Part shown: positions 11,340 to 23,667 of the stretch, in pieces
How positions within the stretch are numbered: the stretch's first letter is position 1
How the letters are laid out: each line of letters opens with the position of its first letter
From: Endothia cerciana
Taxonomy: Eukaryota; Ascomycota; Sordariomycetes; Diaporthales; Cryphonectriaceae
DNA: 64,000 bases
Reading direction: 5' to 3'
Assembly (NCBI GenBank): GCA_026119935.1
Contig: JALRMH010000017.1
Location: 248,001 to 312,000, forward strand
Notes under the pieces: model-generated
Database searches by the model: none
What the model was told of the DNA's origin: nothing
What the model saw: only the letters and a program-made list of their open reading frames with translations
Translations under genes and position numbers: made by a program

Positions 11340-12140
11340 CCGTTGGGCTATAGACTACCTAATAGATGACTGATACGGACTATATTAACGGACCACGGCT
11401 GTCTTGTTTTGGAGTGCCGCAATCAGGGAGTGATATGGATCGAATTGGGTTGTGGATGCCAAGACGTTCCCGCAGCAGCAAAGACGGCCGTAGAGCAATA
11501 CTCTAATGGCGATGGAGGGCTGAGGGCAGGTGTGAATTAAGGGACAGTGGATAGAGGGAGATGGCATATTAATTCATCCAAAATGCAGGCACGGGGCAGT
11601 AGCAGCTAGATAGCAGGGCCTCGGGCGGAATTGCAAGGATGGTAAGTAAAACTTCGATAGTACTCATGCTGGTTCTGCAGCCTTACAAGGGCAATCATTC
11701 TGGTCTTGTGGAAACTACATGGTGCTAAGGTTTGTTTGTACTGGAGACGCCTGCTTGGTCATATGGGTGCATGAGTTTACTGACCTGGCTCAAGGCTGTC
11801 AAAAAAAACCTACCATTGAAGAGGAGGTTGGATCCTGCCGAGACTAATTCTGTAAGTTCTAAGCTTGAAGCAGAGGAAAAATTGGCACCACTGCGATATA
11901 GGTACAGTGACAGAACAGATTTTAGATATGATAAGGTATTTACCCACCCTACTGTCTTTAGAAGGCACCGCAGGTGAGGCTATCAATGCAAGGTTGCTAC
12001 ATGGAGACTTAATCCATTCTACCCTGGGAGGTCCAGAACTACCTTTGGGAAGCGAGTTCTCCAGGTGAACGCTAAATCCATGTCTATCTTCAAATTGTCA
12101 TCATGATGGCCTGCCTTTCTATCCTGATCCAAATTTCCAT
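11340..12140. other. Spacer between NLR relic and AAA gene
   Basis: No supported gene. Short frames from 11732 to 12060 (for example one reading SLLTWLKAVKKNLPLKRRL) have no family I recognise and no start, stop or splice context. They may be further decay of the NLR copy or simply chance. Confidence 0.35.
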
Positions 12141-15100
12141 CTACGGCTGCTGCATCCGTTGAGGCTGCATGTTGTGCCCTTCTTGTCCGCCATCGCGGAC
12201 AAAGACCTGGGCATTACCATAACTCGCCTGCCCTTGCAGATCTTGTCCACCGTATGATGCGCCTTGAGCCATTGCACTGGCTCCGTAACTCTGCGGCGGT
12301 AGAGGATTACTTTGACTGTGTGGTGCCTGTTGCTCTCTGTGCGGCGTGGACGAGAAGTTTTGTGGCTCTGGGGGGTATCCTCTTTGTTGGTCCTGAGCAT
12401 AGGGCTCGGATTGTGGTAGAGGAACGCCGCCTTGTCGCATTGGGGCGTACACTCCTTGCTGACCCTGCGCATAGGACTCTGCTTGGGATGAAGGATAACT
12501 GCCTCGCTGTACCGGATGATAGCCACCGTGTTGAGCTGGGGAATATGCACCAGTCTGAGGTGCATAGTTACCTCCTGGCGGGCCTGGGACTGCTTCCCTG
12601 AACGCCGGCGGAAGCGGGCTGCCTCGTGTTTGCGGTGGTTGCTCGTACTGATACTGTCTTCGTACCGGCGTGCTGGGGCCGCTCTGTCCCTGGCTGTACA
12701 TGGCAGATATCTCTGCCGCTTTTTGACCACGCTGCTGTGACGCTCGGGCGTTGAGGATGCGCTCGTCGAAGTCATCGTTGCGAGCCTCATGCTCTTTGGC
12801 GATTTCCCCATCTGTTCCATTCAGGACCGAAGCCCTGTACTTGTCATACACCAGCGTAGCGCTCTGAACCTTACGGAAATGCCCGGCGCGTAGCCGCAAC
12901 TTGGCTTTAGGGTTTTCCTCAACCTCAAAGTGTGCCAGTGCTGCCGCGATAGAGAATGCGTTCCGGATCTGCCGCCCATTCCAACGCCCGACGTCGCTGG
13001 TATGGCTATCCCAATGCTCCTCAACGAATTCCATGATGTCCTCTTCGAGTATTTCCATCTCAGCCCTTTTTAACGCCGCAGCACGTTGCCGCTCAATTTC
13101 CTGTAGCTGGGCGATGTTCTGCTCGAAAATTGCCCTCATCTGGTTGAGGTTGAGCGCGTCGTAGCGTAAGTTCAGATGAACACGGGACTTGACGGCCTCG
13201 TCAATAACGCCAGGGCGATTGGTCGTCAAGAACAGGATACCGTTGTAATACTCCAGCATACGTAGGAATACTGAGTCTGGTCAGTCAAGAGGAAGGTCGG
13301 AGGTTATCCCGTAGAGGGTTGTCCTGCAGGAGATCATCCCATGGAGGGATTGCCCCACATAGCCCTTGAAATGTTCGACTCACCTGATACAAGGGCGTTT
13401 CTTTGGAGGTCTGACTTCGTACGCTGTGTGATGAACACATCCGCTTCGTCTAGAAGAAGCACGCAATTCCACAAATGGGCCAGACGGAAGATTCCATTCA
13501 GAGACTTCTCAACACTCTCCGCTGTGGAGCCGAGGTCACCGCAGGTGATAGGAAAGAGTGGTTTTCCCCATTTTTGAGCGACAGCTTCTGCTGTTGCCGT
13601 CTTACCTACCCCAGGCACCCCGTGTAGAAGGATTACGACACCCTTTCCTTTCCCCCGAATGATGTCCTGAGTGCCGAGAATCGTGCCTTTGTTCTCCAAG
13701 TCGGTTCTGGTAAAATGTGAGCTGACGATGGACTGAATCAAGGTTTTATGTATCGCCTCGATCTGTAGTTTGTCGAAGGGGTTGTCTTTGTCCTTCACTG
13801 TCACAGGATGCAGGAACCGCACATCAAGCTGGACAAACTTGCGCTCCCAGAGGGCATATCCAATGATCCGCCTCGGCAGGAGAGCGAGATCGTCACCTTC
13901 CGGTGTTGGTCTGAGATTGTGCTCATCTGTCTTCTTAACAAGATATTTGTCGTTTTGGACGAATTTGTTGAAGTCCAAGTCATGAGCTCCGTCACAGGTG
14001 ACCATGTCCTCGTACAGTCCTGAGAGCTGCTTCGAGCGCTTCGAGTCGTGCCATAGAATGACATCGTCGGGTCCCGAGGAGATATTCAAGTAGATAGATG
14101 ATACTGGCTCATACCGTCCTGCCATTTTCGGCTTCCAGAGGGGACAGTGATTAAGACCCTCTTCTACCATCTGTTAGATCTGAATTTTGTACTCTGAACA
14201 GTGGTATTTAAACGATTCTCAAATGACAAGTGGAGATCGTAACGGGGAAAAAAGCTACTTACTAATATCGATAACAATATCGCTGTTAATGTGTTCAGGC
14301 GTCCTCATGATTTCTCCCTGGGCATCTTGTGTTGGTTCGCCCAATGGATTGTGCACCAGAGTCCAGCCGCTATAAGATCCGTAACGACTCGGATTATTTA
14401 TGCTTGCAAGGAACTTCTCTCCCATCGACCGGGTATTCTCTAAAAGCTGAGTACAGTTCGGTGCGAAATGCAGCGGGTAGAATGGCAATGAAGTCACACG
14501 CCGCTCACCGTCATACGCCTTGAGACTGAGGGTCGAGGTGACAGCGCCGAAATCTGTCCCATCATAGTCGACGTAGTAGCACCAGATGGTAAAGGCTTCA
14601 CAAATCTCATCCCCACGAGAGTCCTCGGGCACCATAACATTGAATATCCTCCAGATTGCCTGTGCTGGGGCAAAGTCGTCGCTTTGCCAGTACGAAGCAT
14701 CTTTCTTGGGTGCGTAGAGAAGGTCCCCCACACGGAAGACGTACCAGAGGTCTTCGTAGCGGACCTGAAGCGAAGGCGCAACATGGAGTTTATCGAACTT
14801 TTGATAGCACGGTAGAATCTCGTCCTCCACGAAGTTGATGTAACATTGGATTTGATCCACAGCACCAGGGAGACTGGCGATGTATGCAATGCTGATATCG
14901 TCCAGACCAAGCACTTTGACAAACTCGGGACCATCCCGCGGCGCCTCTGCTGAGGAGGATACGGGGGAAGACGAGTCACTTCCAGTGACATGCGTTTCTT
15001 CTGGATGGTTGGCCTTTGCCGAAGCTCCATCCCCTTGGCCTGGAGTAGCATGAAGTCGCATGTACTCCTTCAGATTTCCGAGCTCCTCTTGCATTCTGGC

Positions 15101-15970
15101 CTGTGAGCGAATGAAGCACCGGAAGGGTCGCACGAATGTCTTGACGTCGTTATCCCATCTTTCGTAATTTTTCTGGGTGACCATTCGGAGAAGGAGGTTA
15201 ACGGCAAGGGAGCGAATGCGTACGCGGTGGATCCAGGGCTCCGAGACCTTGTTTGAAGATTCTTCATAGGCGGACTCCCGCGATTTTGACTCAGAGTTAC
15301 TTATGTCACGCTTGGTAGCTTCCTTCTTCATGTCCGCCTTCAAGTTTGACCCGGAGATCAGAACATCTAGAGCACACTTGTCATCGTCATCCGGGAACCG
15401 ATTCATGAAATGCTCCCAGGTACATTTCCGGATCCTTGCTTCAACTGCCCAGGACGTCCTCATGTATTCTCCCCGGTTCGGAGCTGTCGACGAAGCGCGA
15501 GACCGCGAAACACTAGCTGATTTCGAGGCTTGGGCGCCGTCATCAGATGAAGGTGGTGAGGTTGATGACCGGACAGACTTCTGTGCCCGCGGGCTTCGCG
15601 ATCGGGCGCGATCGGGCGAAGGTTGACGGCCTGAAACTTGGGAAGACTGCAAAGCATCCTTCGCCTCGCCCGCTCCAGGCACCACTAAGTTTCTGTTGAG
15701 AAGCATCTTCAAGGCAGCAGCGATCTCGCCAATGCCTTGATTCAGTTGGTCCAGTGTTCGGTGAAGGTGTTCTTCCTTGATGGTCGATGGAGGGACACCA
15801 AGAGTATAATTCTGTCGCTCCGCACCACCGGGGGCTGCAGGGGTTTCGTGCGCCGTGCCCGGTGAGGAATCAGAGGAGGCCGCACCAGTTGTTCCGATTC
15901 CCTCGTCGGCTTCCTTGTCCATTTTCGGGGGATCTGGCACATCGGGTCCATCGCCGTACATGTTGGCCAT
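12141..15970 (-). CDS. Large AAA+ ATPase with DUF7025-like N-terminal region
   Basis: Three exons: 15970-14263, 14163-13384 and 13270-12141, with introns of 99 and 113 nt, giving about 1205 residues. The first 200 residues are Ser-rich and disordered with an SR-like stretch (DRARSRSPRAQKS). Then comes the fungal AAA N-terminal region (about 380-570: YEDLWYVFRVGDLLYAPK, FTIWCYYVDYDGTDFG). The AAA core has Walker A GVPGVGKTATAE (about 752-763), Walker B VLLLDEADVFITQR (about 788-801), the sensor FLTTNR, and IDEAVKSRVHLNLRY, where the Arg finger is expected. The C-terminal 170 residues are a Gln/Tyr/Pro/Gly-rich repeat region. Family members resemble BCS1/spastin-like remodellers, but the substrate is unknown. 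All ATPase residues look intact, unlike the NLR next door. It is transcribed head-to-head with the following gene. Confidence 0.9.
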
Positions 15971-16439
15971 GGCAAATGGATTATCTGGAGATGTGTCGAG
16001 CCTTAGTAAATCGAGTTGAAAAACTGTAATTCAGATTCACGCGTGTAAAAAGCAGGGTGATAATTCGATACAACAGGAGGAAAACAGTAAGGGTGTCAGT
16101 TGCGGCTCTCAGCGGGTGCTGAAATCCGGCAGCATCGGATCCTTCGCCTGCGGGGTCAACGACGGGCGTACACTCACTACCATATTCGTGCTGGAGGCAG
16201 AAGATTGAAGCGAAGGTTTGCGTTCCACTGCACATGTCTTGGGCAGGCTATTGGTTGGATGCATAGCTCATCGGGCGATAACTTGATTACCTGCATGAGG
16301 GTGAGCGCTTACGAAGGCAACAATCTCGGGAGCTGAAAACGTCGGCGCCGCTCAGGCTCGAAAAAGACCAGGGGCCGGAACCTCGACTTCCCTCACACTC
16401 AAGGCTGTCGGCAATACGATATGGACGAGTGCCCTTTTC
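15971..16439. other. Divergent promoter region
   Basis: A 469-base spacer lies between two genes reading away from each other, so it probably holds both promoters. I cannot single out a TATA box or operator with confidence. Confidence 0.4.
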
Positions 16440-18796
16440 ATGCTCACCACGGAACAAGTTCGCTTAAGACAGCAACAGATTGTTTTTGACGCGGCCTTTT
16501 CACCGAGAAACAACATGACCCATAGAAGTTCCACGATTCCACCCAGCCTCAAATCCACGTTGGATGACAAAAAAGAAGTCGTTGTGTTCCATAAGTTTCA
16601 AACCTCCTTAGCAATTAACCAGGTACTTCCTGGCCACGACGTGGTAACGGAATATGACAACGGGCAGAGCACATGGTCCGTACCTTCAGCCAAGTGAGCT
16701 CCAACTTTACGACTACTTCCTGTGGCCTGTTTGAGAGACGATCACCCTAAGCAGCAACCTGACAGATACCTGGATGAGCTCTTACGTCCGTCGAAGGACG
16801 GTAGCCCAGAGAAGACGCATCCAACTCCGTCATGGAACGATGTCTTGGAGGTCATCAGCAAAGCCGAAGAACGGTACAAGGATAAAGGCGAAAAGAACAA
16901 GCTCCGCCGAAGTCTGCGAAAAGGACAAGATGTCGCAGCTGTACTGAACGATCTCGTGGGGATGATCCCTGACGAATACGGTCTCGCTGTTCTTCGAGTA
17001 GCGCTATCCAAGCTCTTCACGGTAGATTCACCCCCACCACCCGTGTTACTATTCTGTCGTAGAGGACGAATTGGCAGCACTAATCGTCCTCTAGGGATGG
17101 GGAGATAGGATAAAGAACCGGGAGAAAGTCCTACGTGCTCTGGAAGATATTCCCACTATTCTCAGCATCGCCCTCGAGCGATGGCGCAGTTTCAAGATGG
17201 ACGAGCAGCTCAAGGAGGCTGTCAGACAACTTTACGAAGATTGTATGAACGCGATCCGCGGGCTCATCGATATATTGAACCACAAGCCGAACAGTGCGTC
17301 AAAGTGGGTCTGGGTCTCTTCTGGCATCAAGCAGTTGATTCCCGGCCGCGAAGCGGAAATGATCGACCAGATTCTTCAGTCTGTTACAATTGCTAAGGGA
17401 AACGTGGACAACAATATAGATAGACTTGACCGGGAAAGGGCTGAAGACACGCATTATAACTCCGAATTTACCGCCTATCAAGAGGCTGCGACGTACGAGG
17501 TTGTTAAGGACACGAAGAGCCTTGTCACGGACGTTGCTGCGGACATTCAGACACAGTGTCAAGAGAGCAAGACACAGCATCAAGAGAGCACAACACAGCT
17601 CGAGCATGTCTCTGCCGAGCTTTCAGATATAAAGCAGCAGATGGCGATTATGTGTTCCAACTACAAAACTATACTCATGGGAGGGGCTGCGCTGATTCCA
17701 CTGGGAATGATGGAGTACATGCAGAGGACGGAGTTGATGCACACCTCCTTCTATCACCTCAATAACGAGCAGGCATGGAAGAGAAGTAAATCAACCCCAC
17801 TTCGTTACTCCCTCCTCTTTTCCTGCCTCCTGTCCCCTCGTCTTCTTCGACTTTTTAAACCCCATGAAAGACCGCTGACCTGATCACTTGATAGGCCTAC
17901 AAATAATGCCGCCCCGAAACCCCAGCCCTATTCCTCAGTATCGTCCCACGTTCCTTCCGCCTGAGCGACTCATCGAGCTCCTGGATATCCAGCCTCTTTC
18001 CCCTGTCGAAGATCGCGACGCGGTGCTTCGCAAGGGTCACACCATGTCGCTACACCTCCTCGGTCGCGGGCGTTACCTCCTTTCGGTGCCAGGCTTTCAG
18101 CACTTCCTCGCCAGTCACGCCTCTGCCGTCCTCCTTGTCGATGGCCACTGTAAAGAAGACTGCGAGGGGAAGGTTTCTCCCATTTCCGTGTTCTGTGCCT
18201 CGCTCGCGGCTATGATGGCGCAGGATCCGGCGTGCATGGTGCTGCACTTCTTCGCTGGCCAGCATTGCTTGAACGATGATGACCCGGCGAGGGGTCCGCG
18301 GGGATTGATGCGTAGTCTGATCTGCCAAGTGCTGCTGTATCCAAACCAGCCCGAGCCGCATCTGGACTGGCTGACAGATCCATACCTCATTAACGACATC
18401 GCAATGAACGGGGTCAATGCACTATGCTATCTTTTCAAGGAGCTTCTCCTACGGACCGTTGGCTTGTCGAAGATATTCTGCATCGTCGACAGTGTCTCCG
18501 AGTTCGAAAGAGTTCGTGAAGGATGGTGTGATGATCTCATCACCGTTTTCGACTTTCTCAGAGATCTGTGTAGCAGTTCGGTTCTACCTGGAGGTGTCGT
18601 TTTCAAACTTTTGATGACTAGCGCAGGGAAGAGCACGAAGCTTGTGGAGCGAACTGATCGGTCAGAGCGCTTGTCACTACGAGCAGGTAATCTAGCTAGC
18701 CCTGAGAAGTCTCAACGGGCGATGGCTATGGAGATTCGAAGATCTGTTTCTCTCGGGTTCGTTGGGAGTCTACCTGAGGAGCCTTTCCACGACTAA
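16440..18796 (+). CDS. NACHT-like fungal protein lacking a P-loop (DUF7708-like N-terminus)
   Basis: The core exons are clear: about 16735-17021, 17095-17785 and 17895-18796. They join as ALSKLFT/GWGDRIKNREK and WKRS/LQIMPPRNPSP. The N-terminal half (YLDELLRPS..., SWNDVLEVISKAEERY, MIPDEYGLAVLRVALSKLF, WRSFKMDEQLKEAVRQLYEDCMNAIRGLIDIL) resembles the DUF7708 helical region placed before NACHT domains in fungal proteins. The C-terminal half (VLLVDGHC..., VLHFFAGQHCLNDDDPARGPRGLMRSLICQVLL, KIFCIVDSVSEFER) follows the layout of a NACHT NTPase, but where GxxxxGKS is expected only VDGHCKED is seen. The 5' end is uncertain. A possible first exon starts at ATG 16440 and may join at CAG/GTACTT (16621) to PSELQLYDYFLWPV (from 16691), which then runs into TGA. 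A frameshift or a very short intron is needed there. Confidence 0.72.
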
Positions 18797-19497
18797 TTTT
18801 GGTGTTTTCGACACAGTCGATCAGGCATTGTTCATTCACACGAGCCCAATTGCCGCGCCCAGACGGCATTTGTGGCGGGCATGTCTTCTTGGTTTATTCC
18901 CTGCATATACGACAATCTCTCACAGATACTGCTAGTCGCTCTGGCATTGAAGTTCGCTTTGTTGGTTCTTCAGCCATCATATTGGAATCTTGTATTTCTC
19001 ATCAGCCAATCGATTACTCTATAGGCATCAATTGTTTGAAATCTCTGTGATTGCTCGACTCCCGCCATGGCGGCTGTTGGGACTTGAAAACTTGCAGCAC
19101 TCGGCCAATTGTCAAGTCAAGTGACAGGAGAGGTGAAGCATATCGACTGCCTATTATCTACCAGTCGACATCTGAATGCCCCAACTGTATAGGTCGAAGT
19201 GTCATCAGGTTGAGATCAAGCATGGTTCCCCTGGATTCTTGGTATGCTATAATTTATTGTCTTGTTGTCCCTTTGCTCCTTTGGGTGGGGTGGCAAGGAG
19301 CTTCAGGGTTAGGGCTTGGAACTTGCCCTGCTTTCGCCTCGTGTACGGAGTGGACCCTCAATTTCCTGACCGTACGCAGTCTGATCAAGTCATTTTACCG
19401 TCCCTTTACGATCACTTGCTAGATACATGACATACGATACATGCATTATCGTCTCTCTCCTTCAGCTCCATCCCTCCAATGACACCTTGACAGCAGC
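18797..19497. other. Gene-free spacer
   Basis: No supported gene. Short frames between 19050 and 19430 faintly resemble retroelement integrase wording (a CPNC pair, then FRLVYGVDPQFPD), but the match is too short and in shifting frames, so I do not call an element. Confidence 0.35.
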
Positions 19498-20768
19498 ATG
19501 CTGCTCCGCCCTCTGCCGGCGAGAATAGCTGGGGTTGCAACCTCCACCTTGGCCAGGTCAACCCACCACATTCGATCAAGTCTGACAGGTTGTGGGCCTG
19601 TGAACAGATTCAGCTATGGGATTCTGGACACAGATGTCTGTTCGCGGAGACAGGTACACATTCCTGCCATCTTCCTGCCACCCGTGATCTTCACCGGTCT
19701 GGTTCTGGCCCTGTACACCTGGAAGAGTTTCGTTATGGTCTCCCTGCAGAACAAGATCATCTACAACCCTTACCTGCCTCCTAGTGCTCGACATGACAAG
19801 ATTTCGGATTTTCAGAAGTTTCTCTACGGCATCGAATGGAGAGAGATTCGCATGAGGTCGATCGATAGGACCGACTTGGCTTTGGCCGTTGCCAGTGTGG
19901 CGTCACATACTAATACGCCTCGGGATCACAGCGCTGCATATCATGTCTATATACTCTACTGTCAAGGTAAGACGCCCCATAAATAGCTATCACTAGAGGG
20001 ATATGGGCTTACTTCAGGGGTCCAGGAAACGCTTCGTCCTTGCCGCCAAGGCTTCCGGACCACTCATGGGTCTTGAGGAAGATCAAGATGAGCTTTGGGG
20101 AGAGATATCCCCTCCTCGGAAAGGTGCGCTTCACCGAGGTTGGCCTGAGCTATCGAGGATACTGGGCATCTGCTGGCCGTCCCTCTGAGAATGGCATCAA
20201 CTATGACACGAGAGCTGCCGTTGAGTGGATATCCCAACTGCACGACAACACGTACGAGAGAGATGAGAGCGGCAACCACAGCACAAAGCCGATCTTCTTC
20301 GTCTGGGGACAGAGCATTGGGTCTGGATTCGCTACAAACCTCGCTGCATCCGGAGCATTCCCAAGGCATCTCGAACCGACCGCTCTGATCCTGGAAACCC
20401 CTTTTCTTTCCATCAAGGAGATGCTTGAGGCCCTGTACCCTGAGAAATGGCTGCCCTACAAATACCTTCACCCATTCTTGCGCAACCACCTCGATAGCTA
20501 TCGCAACCTGGGTATCATTGCAGCAAATCGAAAGAAGGGAAGTCTACAACCGCCCCGAGTGCTCATCCTGCAAGCTGGAAGAGATGAGATTGTCCCTGAG
20601 CGTCATCCGGAAGAGCTGCGAAAACGGTGTGCCGAATTGGGGATACCGGAAGAGACCAAGGTCGTTCCGCGGGCGTATCACAACGACGTGATGATGACAG
20701 GCGGGAGAGCACATGTAGCAGAGTTCATCATCCAGCAAACAGCCAAGGTCATCAGAGGAGAGAGCTGA
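19498..20768 (+). CDS. Membrane-anchored alpha/beta hydrolase (BEM46/ABHD13-like)
   Basis: Two exons, 19498-19966 and 20026-20768, with a 59-nt intron, give 403 residues. The join reads YHVYILYCQGNASSLPPRL, matching the family oxyanion-strand motif (xxFQGNAG...). A hydrophobic segment at about 57-75 (AIFLPPVIFTGLVLALYTW) suggests a signal anchor. The nucleophile elbow GQSIGSG places Ser253. The acid is probably Asp in LILQAGRDEIVPE and the base His in PRAYHNDVM, so the catalytic triad is complete. Likely a serine hydrolase or thioesterase at the ER or plasma membrane. BEM46-type proteins in fungi affect polarity and morphogenesis, but the substrate here is unknown. The acceptor at 20025 was chosen because the nearer AG at 20016 would break the frame. 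Confidence 0.88.
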
Positions 20769-21943
20769 ATTATGGACCCCGTAAAGGTCAGGCTGGCTAC
20801 GAAGAGCTGACGACCGAAGAACCTACGCACTAGAAAGTTTTGAGCGTGGAAAAGGCCAACGCCTTTGCTAGACAATGGCGAGAGAAGACTTTAAGATGCT
20901 TGCCCCTATACTATATCAAGAGCACGAGAGCCTCCAAGTTGGGCGGGCTTGCAAAAGCGCACGTTGTTCCGCGGCGACTGTGAACACGGCGAGGCTGAGG
21001 ATTCCTCACAGCTCTGCTAGGTGATCCGCCGGAAAGCAAAGCAAGTTTAGGACTCAGAGCCCAAGAAGGAGGATACTCCAAGGCGAAAAAGGAGAAGACA
21101 AACAGAAGAAGGGCAGGGACTCTTCTTGCTCGCACTGATCTTGTGCGCTAGTATCTGGCTTCCGGCAAGACCGCTCTGATCAGGTTCATGCCATGACCTA
21201 GTCCATATCTCGTTCTGCTAGCAGAATCATCAAACGAGATGGAGGCATCTCTCAACCACACATGTCTCATCTGACTACACCTATTCGTGACAATCATGTC
21301 GCGTGATGGCTTAGGCAGATGCGTGGAGAGACGTGGCAGACTTGGTTGGAAGGCAAAACCAGTCAGTCCGTCTCCGGCCAGGAGGAATCTATGTACTCAT
21401 CTACGAGCATCTCGATTCGGGCCGCCGACAGTCACGGCAGACTATTGATTGCCTGCACTCTGCGCATCGGGCAGCAATGTGCATCTTCGTGAGAAAAGAA
21501 AAGGGGAGGCAGAAATGTGGCAGCTTTGGATTCGTTTTCCTGCACTGGCTAAAGCAACCTAATCCCAGGGGCCTGGGAAAACCCCCCCCCCCCCCCAATC
21601 CTTCGGCAGATGGACCCACTCCCGCATCTGCCCCGCCTAGCCTAAACTTCCCTAAGGCACAGGGCTGGACCCATCACAAATGACATGCTGCTTCCACTTC
21701 AACGCCGACTCGCGATTACCAACCGATAAACATTCTTCAACCATAACCTCACACACACCATATTGTTCAGTCACGGTGCCTCAAAAGCCCTGTGCTGACA
21801 TTGTGATTTGCGGCGAACCTAAGCACCCCTTCAATTGCATACCTCCGACATCAAAGAACCAGCAGGTTGCGATTCCTCGACAAAGCGGTGCGATCACTCC
21901 ACTTTCAGTCTCGAGCCTTTGGGCCGACACAACGACCGCTATC
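20769..21943. other. Spacer and SDS22 5' leader
   Basis: No supported gene. A run of 15 C residues lies at 21582-21596. The last 250 bases stay open in frame with SDS22 (from 21680), but the start there is not an obviously better candidate than ATG 21944. Confidence 0.45.
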
Positions 21944-23268
21944 ATGAGTGGGGAAAATGGCAAGGACGAGACGCCTCAGCCTCGCCATATCGAGCTGGTC
22001 ACCGACGTATCCACAGAACACCTAAAGGATGGTGAGAATGGCGGCAGTCCTGTCCTGACTAATGGCAAGGGCTGGGACGGCAAGCTCCGCGTACCAGGCA
22101 GAGCCAGCCTTGCCAACCCCGAGGCTCTGTCGGATCCAGAATACTCCGACGAGGAGAATGTCGTTGAGGGAGAGGAGATAGAGGCCGACGAAGGTATGAG
22201 CCCTGGCCCCCCGCCGGAATCTCTAATAGCCCTACTCTGTCTAGCCTTGTCCCTTGCTCGCGTGAGACACATCACAGCTAACTCGTGACAATTCAGATCT
22301 CTTCGACGACGAGGATCCAGACACAGACGAGCTCATCTCCATAAACTCCCGCATACAATCCATCCCTAGCCTGCGACTCGATCGCTTCAAGAAGGTCGCG
22401 CGACTCTGCTTGCGACAAAATGGCATCACACGTATCGAAGGCCTCGAGTCTCTGGCCGAAACATTACTGGACCTCGACTTCTACGACAACCTCATCGGAC
22501 ACATCCGCGGCCTCGACCAGCTGACCAAGCTGACCAGCCTCGACCTAAGCTTCAACAAGATCAAGCACATCAAACACGTGGACCACCTGACGGAGTTGAC
22601 AGATATCTTCTTTGTCGCTAACAAGATTAGCACCATCGAGAACCTGGAGGGATTGGCAAAGCTCCGTATGCTGGAGCTTGGTTCCAACCGGATCCGCGAG
22701 ATAAAGAATCTGGACACGTTGAAGGACTTGGAGGAGCTCTGGCTGGCCAAGAACAAGATCACCTCGCTCAGTGGACTGAGTGAGCTACCGAAGCTGAAGT
22801 TGCTCAGCATCCAGTCGAACCGCATCAGCGACCTCTCACCTTTAATGGAGGTACCGACTTTAGAGGAGCTGTACATATCGCACAACCTCCTGGAGAGCGT
22901 CACTGGACTCGAGAACAACACGAACCTGCGGATCCTCGAGATATCGAACAACCAGATCGCCAGCCTGGAGGGTCTCGGCCCGCTGAAGGAGTTGGAGGAG
23001 GTATGGGCCAGCTACAACAAGCTCTCGGATTTCAACGACATCGAGAAGGCGCTTGGCGGCAAGAAAAAGTTGGAGACGGTTTACTTTGAGGGAAATCCGC
23101 TCCAGACACGGGCCGAGGCGTTGTATAGAAACAAGGTCCGGCTGGCGCTGCCCGACATTCGCCAGATCGACGCTAGTAAGTTCCAAACCACGACCCCGAA
23201 AGACGAATAGCCAAGGGGGCCGCGGGCTCCCGGTACTGATCGTTTCAACAGCTTTTATCAGGACGTAG
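21944..23268 (+). CDS. SDS22: Protein phosphatase 1 regulatory subunit SDS22
   Basis: Three exons: 21944-22193, 22297-23175 and a 17-nt last exon 23252-23268, giving 381 residues. Sds22 binds PP1 (Glc7) through its leucine-rich repeats and controls its maturation, nuclear location and mitotic activity. After an acidic, disordered first 100 residues come about eleven 22-residue SDS22-type LRRs, from RLCLRQNGITRIEGL to YFEGNPLQ, in perfect register. The C-terminal LRR cap (ALYRNKVRLALPDIRQIDATFIRT) is completed only when the tiny third exon is spliced on; the unspliced frame reads on to ASKFQTT. It looks intact. It converges on the downstream reductase gene, with stops about 400 bases apart. 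Confidence 0.96.
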
Positions 23269-23667
23269 GGGCTCATCCGGAGGTGGACGAGGACCCGGAG
23301 TCTACGAGCCTTTGGAAGGAGGGTGGAGATCGGGACCGTGATGATACGTCCACTCAGGTCTCACGTCGATCTGCTGTGAACGGATGCATTTGGTTTCGCG
23401 AAGGACACACCCTACTATTAAATGGTCGTTTGCCTCTATGGCGGTGGGTCACGACTCCAGGTGGCATGATACCGTGGAACCAGCTTGGAAGAGGGAAGCC
23501 TGGTCATCAGGGTTGTATTCTATATCCAGAGACAGCTGTGGAAGCAAAACTTGGTTCAGAATACGTCACATTGCCTCTATCGGCGTATCAGAAAGTACAG
23601 TTCATAATGAGGCGGCTAATCATCCTAGGAACCACCCGCGTCGCCCTGTCCGTCCAGAAACTGTGGT

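Noticed and set aside
19051..19430. Possible retroelement integrase fragment (CPNC pair and FRLVYGVDPQFPD)
   Set aside because: The two patches lie in different frames, are very short and lack the catalytic Asp/Glu blocks; not enough to call an element.
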